64,000 nt of DNA from Yimella lutea (GTDB taxonomy: Bacteria; Actinomycetota; Actinomycetes; Actinomycetales; Dermatophilaceae): assembly GCF_006715095.1 (NCBI RefSeq), contig NZ_VFMO01000001.1, positions 1,116,001-1,180,000 on the forward strand, written 5' to 3'. Shown here piece after piece: positions 9,409 to 17,963 of this stretch. The translations under genes were made by a program, and so were the position numbers. The notes under the pieces were generated by a model. The model made no database searches and had not been told where the DNA came from. It saw only the letters and a list, made by a program, of their open reading frames with translations. Positions within the stretch are counted from its first letter, which is position 1, and each line of letters begins with the position of its first letter.

Positions 9409-9505
9409 TACTCGACCACCGTGGATCCGCACGTACTCGACCACCGTGGGTCGCGCCTACTCGACCACCGTGGGTCGCGCCTACTCGACCACCGTGGATC
9501 CGCAC
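9409..9505. repeat. Four tandem copies of a 24-25 bp repeat
   Basis: Units beginning TACTCGACCACCGTGG start at 9434, 9458 and 9482, with the first at 9409; periods are 25, 24 and 24 bp. Copies 2 and 3 end in GTCGCGCC, copies 1 and 4 in ATCCGCAC. The array is preceded by a GGTCTCGAT...TCGACC half-palindrome (from about 9372), a type of interspersed sequence familiar from actinobacteria. It lies between two convergent genes, where it may help terminate both. Confidence 0.75.
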
Positions 9506-9512
9506 CCATCTG

Positions 9513-11072
9513 TCAGGCGGCCGGCGGCTCTTGCGTCGGCGTCGTCTCGCTCTCCAACCACGTGGTGATCCAGGTCTTCAGATCGACGCCGATCTTGTCA
9601 CTGAAGTGCTTGATGAGGTCGTCGCGGGTGACGTTGCCGTACTTCTTGACCGACGGCCAGGTCTTGAGCGCCGCCCAGAATTTGTCGCCGTAGGCGGTGG
9701 CCATGCGGTCGTACATCACGGCCCCGCACACGTAGACGTTGGAGGCTGCGAAGTCGTCCTTGTCGTACTTGCCGGGAGGGCCGGACTGACGGCGCAGACC
9801 GGGTTCCATCGACCGGTAACCACTCATCGTCATCTCGTACGGCGAGAAGCCGGCGTGGTCCTCGTACTTCGCCTGGAGGAAGAGAGCCAGACCCTCGTTC
9901 AGCCACACGTCACGCCAGTCGACCGGGGAGATGACGTCACCGACCCACTGGTGTGCGTACTCGTGGGCGAGGGTGGGCAGGAAGTATTCGCGCTGATTCG
10001 CGGTGCTGTCGCCCATCGTGTTCATCGTCTGGGTCTCCATAGCCGAATCCGACGGCACCATCAGCGAGCCGCCGGTCGCGAACGGGTAGGGCCCGAGGTA
10101 CTTCTCCAGCCAGGTCAGGATCTCGGGCGACTTCTTCAGACCGTCGACGACACGCGTTCGGTCGGAGCGATCGGGGCGGTACCAGTAGAACAGCGGCAGA
10201 TCGCGAGGACCCTTGTCGGTGAGCAGCGCGTAATCACCGAAGGCCACAGTGGTCAGGTAGGACGATGCCGGCTGATCGAGGTGGAACCTGCGCACGCTGG
10301 TCTCGCCGGTGACCTTCTCCGGGCCGGGGCGACCGTTGAACACGCCCTTCGTGCCCTCGTGAGCAGTGAGTGTCGCGTCGTAGAACGCCTTGTCGGCCGG
10401 CTGGTCATTGACCGGGTACCAGGTGAACGCCCCGAACGGCTCCTGCATCGTCCAGGCGGTGCCGTCGGGCGACACGGTGAAGCCGAGCCCTTCGTCCTGG
10501 TCGCTGCGTTTGGACGGTGCGGGGACGGGCGCCGGGGTGCCGGAGTAGTCGACCACGAGTTCGTGGCGGCTGCCCTTGTCGAGCATGCCGGTCGCAATCT
10601 TGAGGACGCTGTCGCCGCGGCTCGAGGTGACCGGTTTTCCGTCGAGAGTGGTCGCGTTGACGGTGAGCGGGGAACCGAGGTCGAACTGGACGTGGGTGCG
10701 CTGCTCGGTGACCCGGAAGGTGATCTTCGCTTTGCCGCTGAGCGTCTTCGTGCTGGGCTTCCAGTCGAGCGCGAGGTCGTAGTGGAGAGTGTCGAGGTAG
10801 GGCTCACCGCGGTGCGGGTAGTAACTGTCCTCGACCGGGTTCGACTGTGCCGCAGACAGATCCGACGGCTTGTCGGGCACGGGAGGCAGGTTCGGTTCCG
10901 ACGGCCGATCGCCGGACGGCGATGTGTCCGGGCCGCTCGGTTCGGACGTGCCGCTCGACGTGGGCGCCGGGGTCACCGACGTGTCGATCCCGTTGCACCC
11001 GGCAAGGAGGGACCCGGCGAGGGCGAGTGCGAGCAGTCGGGTGGCTCGATGGCTGCGCCGGCGTACGTCCAT
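9513..11072 (-). CDS. Secreted M1-family zinc metallopeptidase (lipoprotein)
   Basis: This 519-residue aminopeptidase-like protein has a signal peptide ending in LLAGC, a lipobox, followed by a Pro/Ser/Thr-rich linker. It is therefore probably tethered outside the membrane. The M1 domain contains the zinc site HEYAHQW (HExxH), with the third ligand Glu in WLNEGLALF. The substrate-contact GxMEN motif is changed to SAMETQTMN. The start at 11072 is preferred because GAGGGGA sits 6 bp upstream and the protein then starts at the signal peptide; an in-frame start further upstream would add a non-signal extension. It probably trims external peptides. Confidence 0.88.
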   Translation of the reverse strand: MDVRRRSHRATRLLALALAGSLLAGCNGIDTSVTPAPTSSGTSEPSGPDTSPSGDRPSEPNLPPVPDKPSDLSAAQSNPVEDSYYPHRGEPYLDTLHYDLALDWKPSTKTLSGKAKITFRVTEQRTHVQFDLGSPLTVNATTLDGKPVTSSRGDSVLKIATGMLDKGSRHELVVDYSGTPAPVPAPSKRSDQDEGLGFTVSPDGTAWTMQEPFGAFTWYPVNDQPADKAFYDATLTAHEGTKGVFNGRPGPEKVTGETSVRRFHLDQPASSYLTTVAFGDYALLTDKGPRDLPLFYWYRPDRSDRTRVVDGLKKSPEILTWLEKYLGPYPFATGGSLMVPSDSAMETQTMNTMGDSTANQREYFLPTLAHEYAHQWVGDVISPVDWRDVWLNEGLALFLQAKYEDHAGFSPYEMTMSGYRSMEPGLRRQSGPPGKYDKDDFAASNVYVCGAVMYDRMATAYGDKFWAALKTWPSVKKYGNVTRDDLIKHFSDKIGVDLKTWITTWLESETTPTQEPPAA

Positions 11073-11126
11073 TGCTTTCCCCTCAGGATTCGGAACGGTC
11101 CTCAGGGTAGACGCCGCTGCCGACAC

Positions 11127-11279
11127 TCAGGTTCGAAAAGCCTTGGCCAGCGGCAGGATCGCCAGCAACGAGCACCATCGGCACCGCGAACCCGAGGCGC
11201 AGGTTGTCGTTGCCCACGGCCCCGGTCATCACGGCGCCGAGGAGTCCGCCGACGTAGTTGAACTGGTTCGGTGGGCCGC
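11127..11279 (-). pseudogene. Relic of an MFS transporter C-terminus
   Basis: On the minus strand PPNQFNYVGGLLGAV...NDNLRLGFAVPMVLVA resembles the last helices of a major-facilitator protein. After a one-base frameshift it continues as ILPLAKAFRT and a TGA at 11127-11129, a typical MFS end. No N-terminal part is seen. The identification rests on short similarity recognised by eye. Confidence 0.4.
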
Positions 11280-11380
11280 GATGGCCTCGCGGTGGGTCAG
11301 TGCATCGTCCATGACGACTTGCAAACATCCCTTTGCGGTTCAGGGCGGCCACCGGCTCCGCGAGTCGTTAGGCTGCCGAC

Positions 11381-12211
11381 GTGCGACTACGGGTGGATTT
11401 CGGCTACGACGGCACGGACTTCTCCGGCTGGGCTGCGCAACCCGGACGGCGCACGGTCGAGGACGAACTGGCCAAGGCCTGGGCGACGATCCTGCGCGCC
11501 GATGCACCCAAACTCACGGTCGCCGGACGTACCGACGCAGGCGTGCACGCGCGCGGTTCGGTCTGCCACCTGGACGTCGACGAAGAACTGCTGGCCAAGC
11601 TGCCCGGGCGCTCGGACCGCGACCCGGTGGACGCCGCAGTCACGCGTCTCAACGGAGTGCTGCCGGACGACGTCGTCGTCCATTCAGTGTCGCTTGCTCG
11701 GCCGGGCTTCGACGCTCGCTTCTCTGCCAGCTCGCGTCGCTACCTCTACCGTATCGCCGACGCCGACGCGTTCCGTGACCCGCTGCGCCGGCGCGACACC
11801 GTCTGGATCAAGTCCCCCCTCGACCTCGACGCGATGGACGAAGCAGCCGCGAAACTGTTGGGGCTCAACGACTTCGCCGCCTTCTGCAAGAAGCGCGAAG
11901 GTGCCACCACCGTCCGGACGCTGCTGCGCCACGACTGGGCGCGCGCTGCTGACGGTGTGCTCGAAGGCACTGTCGTCGCGGACGCCTTCTGCCACTCGAT
12001 GGTGCGTGCCCTGGTCGGTGCGATCGTCCCGGTCGGGGAGGGGCGGCGTCCTGTCGACTGGCCCGCACAGGTGCTGACGGCCGCCGTCCGTGATCCCGGT
12101 GTGGCGGTGATGCCGGCGCACGGCCTCAGCCTCGAAGAAGTTGCCTATCCGCCGGACGCCGAGCTGGCCGATCGCGCCCAACAGGCTCGATCGGTGCGCA
12201 CGCTCGATTGA
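11381..12211 (+). CDS. truA: tRNA pseudouridine(38-40) synthase TruA
   Basis: This 276-residue enzyme isomerises uridines 38-40 of tRNA anticodon stems. The catalytic Asp lies in [12 protein letters not shown] (about residues 48-59). [20 protein letters not shown] opens the protein and [11 protein letters not shown] is the C-terminal hallmark. The GTG at 11381 is 6 bp after TAGGCT (11369-11374), so the mRNA is probably leaderless. truA often directly follows rplQ; here a kinase and peptidase lie between. Confidence 0.96.
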   Translation: MRLRVDFGYDGTDFSGWAAQPGRRTVEDELAKAWATILRADAPKLTVAGRTDAGVHARGSVCHLDVDEELLAKLPGRSDRDPVDAAVTRLNGVLPDDVVVHSVSLARPGFDARFSASSRRYLYRIADADAFRDPLRRRDTVWIKSPLDLDAMDEAAAKLLGLNDFAAFCKKREGATTVRTLLRHDWARAADGVLEGTVVADAFCHSMVRALVGAIVPVGEGRRPVDWPAQVLTAAVRDPGVAVMPAHGLSLEEVAYPPDAELADRAQQARSVRTLD

Positions 12212-12351
12212 TCAGCCGCGGTTCGAGGCCGCGCGCGATGCCACCGCCGCGTGGACTTTTTGCACAGAAGTTGTGCAATTGATCGTCCGGCAGTGCGCGG
12301 TCGTCGCCCCAAGCGGTTTGATTTCGTTGCTACGCAAGGGAATCGCCCGAT

Positions 12352-12381
12352 TTGGGTGGACGCTCGTGCGCTCCCTATCAT
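12352..12381 (+). promoter_or_regulatory. Promoter of rplM-rpsI
   Basis: TTGGGT (12352-12357), an 18-bp spacer and TATCAT (12376-12381) precede rplM by about 80 bp. The -35 region reads CGATTTGGG, the same nonamer as before infA. Confidence 0.6.
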
Positions 12382-12461
12382 TGAACAGTTGCCTGCGCCC
12401 AGTGCGGCAGGCCGATCCGCTCCACCGAGCGGACCACCCGACAGACCAGAAGGAAAGACGA

Positions 12462-12911
12462 GTGCGTACCTACACGCCCACGACCGTCGCCGCTCAGGCC
12501 GACCGCAAGTGGCACGTCATCGACGCCACCGACGTCGTTCTCGGCCGCCTCGCGGCCCAGACCGCGACGCTGCTGCGCGGCAAGCACAAGCCGACCTTTG
12601 CTCCGCACATCGACACCGGTGACTTCGTCATCATCATCAACGCCGACAAGGTCGCGTTGACCGGTGCGAAGCTGGAGAAGAAGCGCGCTTACCGTCACTC
12701 GGGCTTCCCGGGTGGCCTGAAGTCGGTGTCCTACACCGAGCTCATGGCCAAGGACCCGGCGAAGGCCGTCGAGAAGGCCGTCCGCGGCATGCTGCCCCAC
12801 ACCTCGCTCGGCCGCAACCAGCTGGCCAAGCTGAAGGTCTACACGGGTTCCGAACACCCGCACGCTGCGCAGCAGCCCGTTCCGTTCGAGATCAACCAGG
12901 TCGCGCAGTAA
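12462..12911 (+). CDS. rplM: 50S ribosomal protein L13
   Basis: This 149-residue 23S rRNA-binding protein starts at GTG 12462 ([24 protein letters not shown]), with AAGGAAAG upstream. Family blocks are [31 protein letters not shown] and [20 protein letters not shown]. It is co-transcribed with rpsI 33 bp downstream. Confidence 0.97.
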   Translation: MRTYTPTTVAAQADRKWHVIDATDVVLGRLAAQTATLLRGKHKPTFAPHIDTGDFVIIINADKVALTGAKLEKKRAYRHSGFPGGLKSVSYTELMAKDPAKAVEKAVRGMLPHTSLGRNQLAKLKVYTGSEHPHAAQQPVPFEINQVAQ

Positions 12912-12944
12912 GCGCCCCCGGTTACATAGTTTTCAAGGAGAATC

Positions 12945-13451
12945 GTGGCTGACCAGCAGATCGACAACGAGGCCCTCGAGGCCGACGAGCCCACCCTGAG
13001 CTCGTACACCAGCGAGTCCACCGAGGCCCCGACGAGCGAGCCGACCCGCCGCCCGTCCGCTTCGGCACCGGGCGGTGCCACCGGCCGCCGCAAGCAGGCC
13101 GTGGCCCGCGTCCGCATCGTCCCGGGAACGGGCGAGTGGAAGATCAACGGCCGCACGCTCGAGGCCTACTTCCCCAACAAGGTGCACCAGCAGATCGTCA
13201 ACGAGCCGCTGACGCTGCTCGAGCTCGACGGCGCATACGACGTGCTCGTGCGCGTCCACGGCGGTGGCCCCTCCGGCCAGGCCGGCGCCGTCCGCCTGGG
13301 TGTCGCCCGTTCGCTGAACGGTGTCGACGAGGAGCTCAACCGTCCGGCCCTGAAGAAGGCAGGCTTCCTGTCCCGTGACGCTCGCGTCCCGGAGCGCAAG
13401 AAGGCCGGTCTCAAGAAGGCCCGTAAGGCACCGCAGTACTCCAAGCGTTGA
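12945..13451 (+). CDS. rpsI: 30S ribosomal protein S9 with acidic N-terminal extension
   Basis: The 168-residue protein has an actinobacterial acidic N-terminal extension (about 45 residues rich in Glu, Thr, Ser). The S9 core follows: [24 protein letters not shown] and, at the end, [19 protein letters not shown]. The final KR reaches the P-site tRNA in known ribosomes. The start is GTG at 12945 with AAGGAG 5 bp upstream. Confidence 0.97.
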   Translation: MADQQIDNEALEADEPTLSSYTSESTEAPTSEPTRRPSASAPGGATGRRKQAVARVRIVPGTGEWKINGRTLEAYFPNKVHQQIVNEPLTLLELDGAYDVLVRVHGGGPSGQAGAVRLGVARSLNGVDEELNRPALKKAGFLSRDARVPERKKAGLKKARKAPQYSKR

Positions 13452-13467
13452 TCCGACGCTTTTCCTC

Positions 13468-13500
13468 GAACGCCCCGTCGCTCAGTGCGACGGGGCGTTC
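13468..13500 (+). terminator. Intrinsic terminator after rpsI
   Basis: A perfect 14-bp stem (GAACGCCCCGTCGC and its complement) with a 5-base loop is followed by a T-rich stretch (GTCGTTCTGTTCTGTCTTCTT). It starts 17 bp after the rpsI stop and is the most canonical terminator in the window. Confidence 0.85.
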
Positions 13501-13521
13501 GTCGTTCTGTTCTGTCTTCTT

Positions 13522-13898
13522 GCGCCGGTTTCGTATCGCCTTCCGGCGCCGGACTTCTCGTGGCGTCCGGTGCTCAAGCAGGCTTCGGACGAGGAGGGAT
13601 GCCCGGGTTTCGACGCTTTCTCGCCTTTCTCGGCCGTCATCGATGCGCACCGTACGTACGGATGCGCAGGTTATGTACAGGTGCCCGCGCTGCGTCCGGA
13701 TGCGCAGGTTATAACGTGCGCATCCGGACGTAACCCGGGCGTGCGTACGTAACCTGCGCATCCGTGCGCAAGGTGCGCATCGCCGCACCACTCAAGGACG
13801 CAACACGGCACCAAGAGCCCGCGCCTCCTCTCCTTCGAAGCCTGCTTGAAAACTCAGGCCAACGGGGAGTCCGGCGCCGGAAGGCGATACGGAACCGC
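13522..13898. repeat. About 375-bp imperfect inverted repeat
   Basis: The left arm (13522 to about 13706) and right arm (about 13717-13898) are diverged reverse complements. Matching blocks are TCGTATCGCCTTCCGGCGCC (13531-13550) with its complement at 13871-13890, TCAAGCAGGCTTCG (13574-13587) with its complement near 13836-13849, and CGATGCGCACC (13641-13651) with its complement at 13772-13782. The centre is near 13712. No gene is visible in this stretch; peptides read on the two strands resemble each other only because of the inversion. It may be two facing copies of a roughly 185-bp interspersed element. Confidence 0.8.
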
Positions 13899-13916
13899 CC
13901 GAAATGGCGACCACTC

Positions 13917-14036
13917 GAAGGCCCGGCCCCGAAGGCCCGGCCCCGAAGGCCCGGCCCCGAAGGCCCGGCCCCGAAGGCCCGGCCCCGAAGGCCCGGCCCC
14001 GAAGGCCCGGCCCCGAAGGCCCGGCCCCGAAGGCCC
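13917..14036. repeat. 14-bp tandem array, eight and a half copies
   Basis: The unit GAAGGCCCGGCCCC is repeated perfectly from 13917 to 14028 (eight copies), followed by GAAGGCCC. The array ends 6 bp before the stop codon of the minus-strand regulator. It is 100% G+C apart from two A per unit. Uniform copies suggest recent slippage, so copy number may vary among strains. Confidence 0.92.
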
Positions 14037-14042
14037 AACGAG

Positions 14043-14576
14043 CTACTGCGGCGGGTCGACGGGATACGGCGCGAGAAAGACCGCCACCCGCTTGGCTCCA
14101 GGGCTACCCGCACCGATGCGTCGGTAGCGCTCGTTGAGCTCGTCCAGCTCGGCCAGATAAGCGACGAACTGTTCCTCGGTCGCCAGGACCGGCGCATCGC
14201 GCAGGCCGCACGACTCCTGCCAGATCGAAGCCCACGCGTCCTGATCGTCGATCCAGCGGTGCGCCCGCTGGGCGAAATGGTCGACGTAGTCGTGATCGAG
14301 CCAGCGCCCGGTGGGGTCGTCCTCCGCGACGTCGTCGAAGGACTCGTCGTCGTCCTCGTCGTCGGCGATCGCCCAGACCCGGGTCTTGGCGTTGCCCAAG
14401 CCGGTGTCCTCGACCAGGCCGGCCGCTTCGAGCACGCGCACGTGGTAGCTGATGACGCCGGTGTTGGTCTCCAGGACGCGGGCCAGCTCGGCTCCGGTGG
14501 CGGCACCGTCGATGCGCAGGTGCGCGACGATGCGCGACCGCAGCGGGTGGGCGAGGGCCCTGCGTGGCTGTGACAT
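14043..14576 (-). CDS. ArsR-like winged-helix transcriptional regulator
   Basis: This 177-residue protein starts MSQPRRALAHPLRSRIVAHLRIDG and continues TGAELARVLETNTGVISYHVRVLEAAGLVEDTG, a clear ArsR-type winged helix (about 5-75). An acidic stretch (about 80-100) and a tryptophan-containing C-terminal domain follow; no metal-binding Cys cluster is seen, so it probably does not sense metals. The ATG at 14576 lies 8 bp after TAGGAT (14585-14590), consistent with a leaderless mRNA. Its target is unknown. Confidence 0.8.
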   Translation of the reverse strand: MSQPRRALAHPLRSRIVAHLRIDGAATGAELARVLETNTGVISYHVRVLEAAGLVEDTGLGNAKTRVWAIADDEDDDESFDDVAEDDPTGRWLDHDYVDHFAQRAHRWIDDQDAWASIWQESCGLRDAPVLATEEQFVAYLAELDELNERYRRIGAGSPGAKRVAVFLAPYPVDPPQ

Positions 14577-14762
14577 CGCCCTCGATCCTAGGCCGTCGTG
14601 CCTGGTCAGCGCGTCGGCCGTGGCCGGATCGGTGGCACCGGACGCCGTCGGGCGTACACTCGTCCGGATGCTCCGCCTCAGGGCTGCGAGCCCAAGGGAG
14701 TGTGAGCAAGTCAGACAAGGGGTCCGTCGTGGCTCCGGCATCGATCGAAGCTAGGTGAGTAA

Positions 14763-16112
14763 GTGACGCGTCTGTTCGGCACCGATGGAGTACGAGGACT
14801 GGCCAACGGCCCGGTGATCAACGCCGACAAGGCGCTGCGGCTGTCCGAGGCAGCAGCCAGGGTCTTCGGACGCACGATCACCGGCGGCGGCGAACGCATG
14901 ACCGCGGTCGTGGGACGCGACCCGCGCGCCTCGGGTGAGTTCCTCTCCGCGGCGGTCATCGCCGGCCTGGCCTCCAGTGGAGTCGACGTGTACGACGTCG
15001 GCGTTCTGCCGACGCCTGCCGTCGCGTTCCTCACCGCAGACCTCGGCGCCAACTTCGGCGTCATGCTCTCGGCAAGCCACAACGCGATGCCGGACAACGG
15101 CATCAAGTTCTTCGCTCTCGGTGGCCACAAGCTGCCTGATGAGGTCGAGGACCGCATCGAAGACGCGATGGACGCCACCCCCGACCGCCCGACCGGTGCC
15201 GCCGTCGGACGCGTCCGCCCGTTCACCGAAGGTGCTGCGCGCTACACCGATCGGCTGCTCTCGTCGCTGCCGCACTCGCTCGACGGGCTGCATGTCGTCA
15301 TCGACGCCGCCCACGGTGCGGCCAGCGAGGTCGGCCCGGATGCGTTCCGCCGCGCAGGTGCGAAGGTCACCGTCATCGGCGCCGAGCCCGACGGTCTCAA
15401 CATCAACGACGGCTACGGCTCCACCCACCTGGACAAGCTCCAGGCGACCGTCGTGGAGGCGGGTGCCGACTTCGGCGTGGCCTTCGACGGCGACGCCGAC
15501 CGCTGCCTCGCGGTCGACGCGTCCGGCACCCAGGTCGACGGCGACCAGATCATGGCGATCCTCGCGGTCGGCATGAAGCAGCGCGGTGCGCTCGCGGGTG
15601 ACACCCTGGTGGCCACCGTGATGAGCAACCTGGGGCTGCACAAGGCGATGGAAAAGCATGGCATCACGGTCAAGCAGACCGCGGTCGGTGACCGTTATGT
15701 GCTCGAGGAGATGCGTCGCAGTAGCTACAACCTGGGCGGCGAGCAGTCCGGCCACGTCATCCTGACCGACGTCGGCACCACCGGTGACGGGGTGCTCACC
15801 GGACTCATGCTGGCGGCGCAGGTCGCATCCTCCGGCCGCACGATGGCCGAACTTGCCACCGTCATGTCCCGCCTGCCGCAGCACATGATCAACGTCAAGG
15901 GCGTCGACAAGGCGGCTGTGGGAAGCAATGCCGCTGTGCAGGAAGCAATCTCGCAGGCGAGCGCTGAGCTCGGCGTCGACGGACGCGTGCTCCTGCGTCC
16001 CTCGGGTACCGAGCCGGTCGTCCGGGTGATGGCCGAGGCCCCGACCGCTGAGCTCGCCGAGTCGGTGACCGCGCGTCTGGCGCAGGTGGTCCAAGCAGAG
16101 CTGGCCCTCTAG
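14763..16112 (+). CDS. glmM: Phosphoglucosamine mutase GlmM
   Basis: This 449-residue enzyme converts glucosamine-6-phosphate to glucosamine-1-phosphate for UDP-GlcNAc and peptidoglycan synthesis. The phosphoserine loop is [13 protein letters not shown] (about residues 98-110), the Mg-binding loop FDGDADRC is near 243, and the phosphate-binding loop [12 protein letters not shown] is near the C-terminus. It starts at GTG 14763. A TACACT hexamer (14655-14660) could serve as -10 with a leader of about 95 nt. Position after rplM-rpsI is the usual actinobacterial one. Confidence 0.96.
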   Translation: MTRLFGTDGVRGLANGPVINADKALRLSEAAARVFGRTITGGGERMTAVVGRDPRASGEFLSAAVIAGLASSGVDVYDVGVLPTPAVAFLTADLGANFGVMLSASHNAMPDNGIKFFALGGHKLPDEVEDRIEDAMDATPDRPTGAAVGRVRPFTEGAARYTDRLLSSLPHSLDGLHVVIDAAHGAASEVGPDAFRRAGAKVTVIGAEPDGLNINDGYGSTHLDKLQATVVEAGADFGVAFDGDADRCLAVDASGTQVDGDQIMAILAVGMKQRGALAGDTLVATVMSNLGLHKAMEKHGITVKQTAVGDRYVLEEMRRSSYNLGGEQSGHVILTDVGTTGDGVLTGLMLAAQVASSGRTMAELATVMSRLPQHMINVKGVDKAAVGSNAAVQEAISQASAELGVDGRVLLRPSGTEPVVRVMAEAPTAELAESVTARLAQVVQAELAL

Positions 16113-16114
16113 AG

Positions 16115-16234
16115 CCACCACCCGAAAGTCCGCAGTTCTGGCGAGTTGATCTCGAAGAACTGCGGACAGTCGATTTCCTCCGTCCGTAGAACGCGCGGGT
16201 GGAGTCGCCGGTTGTGCGGACTTTCAGGTGTGGG
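16115..16234. repeat. Nested inverted repeats between glmM and the MOSC gene
   Basis: A perfect inner stem pairs GTCCGCAGTTCT (16128-16139) with AGAACTGCGGAC (16156-16167). An outer pair matches CGAAAGTCCGCA (16123-16134) with TGCGGACTTTC (16215-16225), running into the end of the minus-strand gene. The two flanking genes converge, so it probably acts as a bidirectional terminator. Confidence 0.7.
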
Positions 16235-17066
16235 GGATGACCTCGTCGCCGAGGGAGATCTCCCCTTCGGAGTCGGGGATGAGGGCAACGGCCATCCAGG
16301 TCTTGCCGCCCGAACGCCGGTGCTGCGCAAGGGTTCTGATTGGTTCCTTCGCCGTGCGATAGGTCTGTGGATCGATCGTGGTCATCACGCATCGGTCGAC
16401 CCGTTTGGCGACCCGGAAGTCGACCTCTGCGATACGGACGCCGCTCCATCCGTCCTCGGCGAACGCCTCGGGCACGCCGTCGATCAGGATGTTCGAGCGG
16501 AAGCGGTCGGATCCGATGGTCGCAGCATCCTCGCCGCGTTCCACCGCGTGTTCGGTCACCCAGTCCTGCAATCGAGCGACGGACGCCGTCGACAGCAGGG
16601 TGACCGGGTAGCCGTCCTGAAAAGCGGCATGGTCGTCCGGTCGTGAGAACTCCGGGTTCAATTGTCGTGCAGTCGGATTCGAGCACCACACCAAATGGAA
16701 TCCCCGGGTGCCGAGGGCGCGGTCGAGCCAGGCGTCCGCCTGCGCACCGGCGGCCCGCGCGGTCATCGGCGGACGGGTGAACATTCGCACCGAACATTCC
16801 TCGTCGTCGTGCGGAAGGTCGACGGTGAGCGGCTCGATGCCGGGCGCCGACAGCTTCAGCGCCACCTGGGCGAGCCCGGTCGCAGCGTTGTCGGCCACGA
16901 CGCTGAACAGCGGCGGGAATTCACGGGCGGAGATCAACTCGCCGAAGTCGTTGACGACCATCCAGTCGCGGTCGCCGGCCAGTCCGGCACGGGTGACGGA
17001 CGCCTTCTCGACCGGTCGGATCGCGGTGCTCTTGACGGGGTGGACGGCCAGGGAGACGACCCGCAT
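16224..17066 (-). CDS. MOSC-domain protein (YcbX-like, molybdenum cofactor-dependent)
   Basis: This 280-residue protein has an N-terminal MOSC beta-barrel (MRVVSLAVHPVKSTAIRPVEKASVTRAGLAGDRDWMVV) and a C-terminal MOSC domain with the conserved cysteine in VDRCVMTTIDPQT (about residue 225) and GSDRFRSNILIDG. YcbX/mARC-type members bind Mo cofactor and reduce N-hydroxylated compounds; whether this one does is inference. It starts 3 bp after the SCO6745-family gene stop, so both are co-transcribed. The molybdate importer at the start of the window could supply the metal. Confidence 0.85.
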   Translation of the reverse strand: MRVVSLAVHPVKSTAIRPVEKASVTRAGLAGDRDWMVVNDFGELISAREFPPLFSVVADNAATGLAQVALKLSAPGIEPLTVDLPHDDEECSVRMFTRPPMTARAAGAQADAWLDRALGTRGFHLVWCSNPTARQLNPEFSRPDDHAAFQDGYPVTLLSTASVARLQDWVTEHAVERGEDAATIGSDRFRSNILIDGVPEAFAEDGWSGVRIAEVDFRVAKRVDRCVMTTIDPQTYRTAKEPIRTLAQHRRSGGKTWMAVALIPDSEGEISLGDEVIPHT

Positions 17067-17069
17067 CGA

Positions 17070-17927
17070 TCAGCTCTTCGGCTTGGTGCCCGGTAGGTAG
17101 CCGGTGTCGATGACTGCTTTCACGAACGGTTTCGCCTTGTCCAACAGACCGGCGGCATCGGGTACGTGCGCCCAGAACGAGGCTGCGCTGTGGTCGGTCT
17201 CGCGTTCCATCTCGTCGTAGAGCTTCGCGCCGGCGTCGGTCATCGCACCGTCGGCGCCAAGAACTCCCTTGGCGCGCAACGATTCTGCGGCGCCGTCCCA
17301 ATCGGCGTCCGACCACCCGCGGGTCTTCTGCGAGATCTTGCGCCCGAGGGTGCGTCGGCGCAGGTCGGGGTCGGGGTGCGGGGCCTCATGGAAGACCAAC
17401 GCCTCAGCGGGGGAGAGACCGGCGAGGACGAGTGCCGCCACGTGACCGTCGCCGCGGTACTCGCGGGCGATCGCGATCGCGTGCCAGAACTGCAGGTGCG
17501 GCTCGTCCGGCCACGGCGCGAAGGCCCACGCAGCGGCCAGGGGGCGTCCGGCGTAGGACGCTTCGCCGATCGCGACGCGCAGCGCGCCGACCATCTCGCT
17601 GAGTTCGGGAGCCTCGACACGGTCACCGAGCGCATCGCGCAGGGATGCATCCACCGCACGGGTCCGCGCTGCGTCCACCTCGGGCAGGCCGGCGGTCAGC
17701 GCCGCGTTCCAACCGTGGTTCACGTATGCCGGATTGAAGTTGTAGAACGTGGCCGCGACGACCGCTGCGGTGCACCGTCCGAGCGGTGCGGCGCGTCCGC
17801 CGAAATAGAGGCCGAGCGGGTCGAGGCCGAGCGACTGCTGAGCGGCCTCGTTGTGCGGGTTGAAGTAGGCGAGCACGTGATACGGCTCGAGGGTCTCGTA
17901 CGCGGCGCGGGCCATCAAGGAGCTCAT
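17070..17927 (-). CDS. SCO6745-family protein
   Basis: This 285-residue protein has the actinobacterial SCO6745-type pattern: MARAAYETLEPYHVLAYFNPH near the start, YFGGRAAPLGRCTAAVVAATFYNFNP, then WAFAPWPDEPHLQFWHAIAIAREYRGDGHVAAL and a C-terminal winged-helix-like region (GAMTDAGAKLYDEMERETD). No biochemical role is established to my knowledge. ATG at 17927 is 6 bp after TAGGGT (17934-17939): probably leaderless. It leads a two-gene unit with the MOSC gene. Confidence 0.75.
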   Translation of the reverse strand: MSSLMARAAYETLEPYHVLAYFNPHNEAAQQSLGLDPLGLYFGGRAAPLGRCTAAVVAATFYNFNPAYVNHGWNAALTAGLPEVDAARTRAVDASLRDALGDRVEAPELSEMVGALRVAIGEASYAGRPLAAAWAFAPWPDEPHLQFWHAIAIAREYRGDGHVAALVLAGLSPAEALVFHEAPHPDPDLRRRTLGRKISQKTRGWSDADWDGAAESLRAKGVLGADGAMTDAGAKLYDEMERETDHSAASFWAHVPDAAGLLDKAKPFVKAVIDTGYLPGTKPKS

Positions 17928-17963
17928 GCGCCGACCCTACGCCCCGTGCGGGTTGAGCCGGCT

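Noticed and set aside
9409..9505. Four regular repeats as a CRISPR array
   Set aside because: Units are directly adjacent with no unique spacers, and there are no cas genes.
9366..11261. 631-codon plus-strand frame over the M1 peptidase
   Set aside because: It is the complement of a gene with clear zinc-site motifs and signal peptide.
13917..14036. 14-bp tandem repeats as coding sequence or CRISPR
   Set aside because: The unit is not a multiple of three, has no spacers, and lies outside any recognisable gene.
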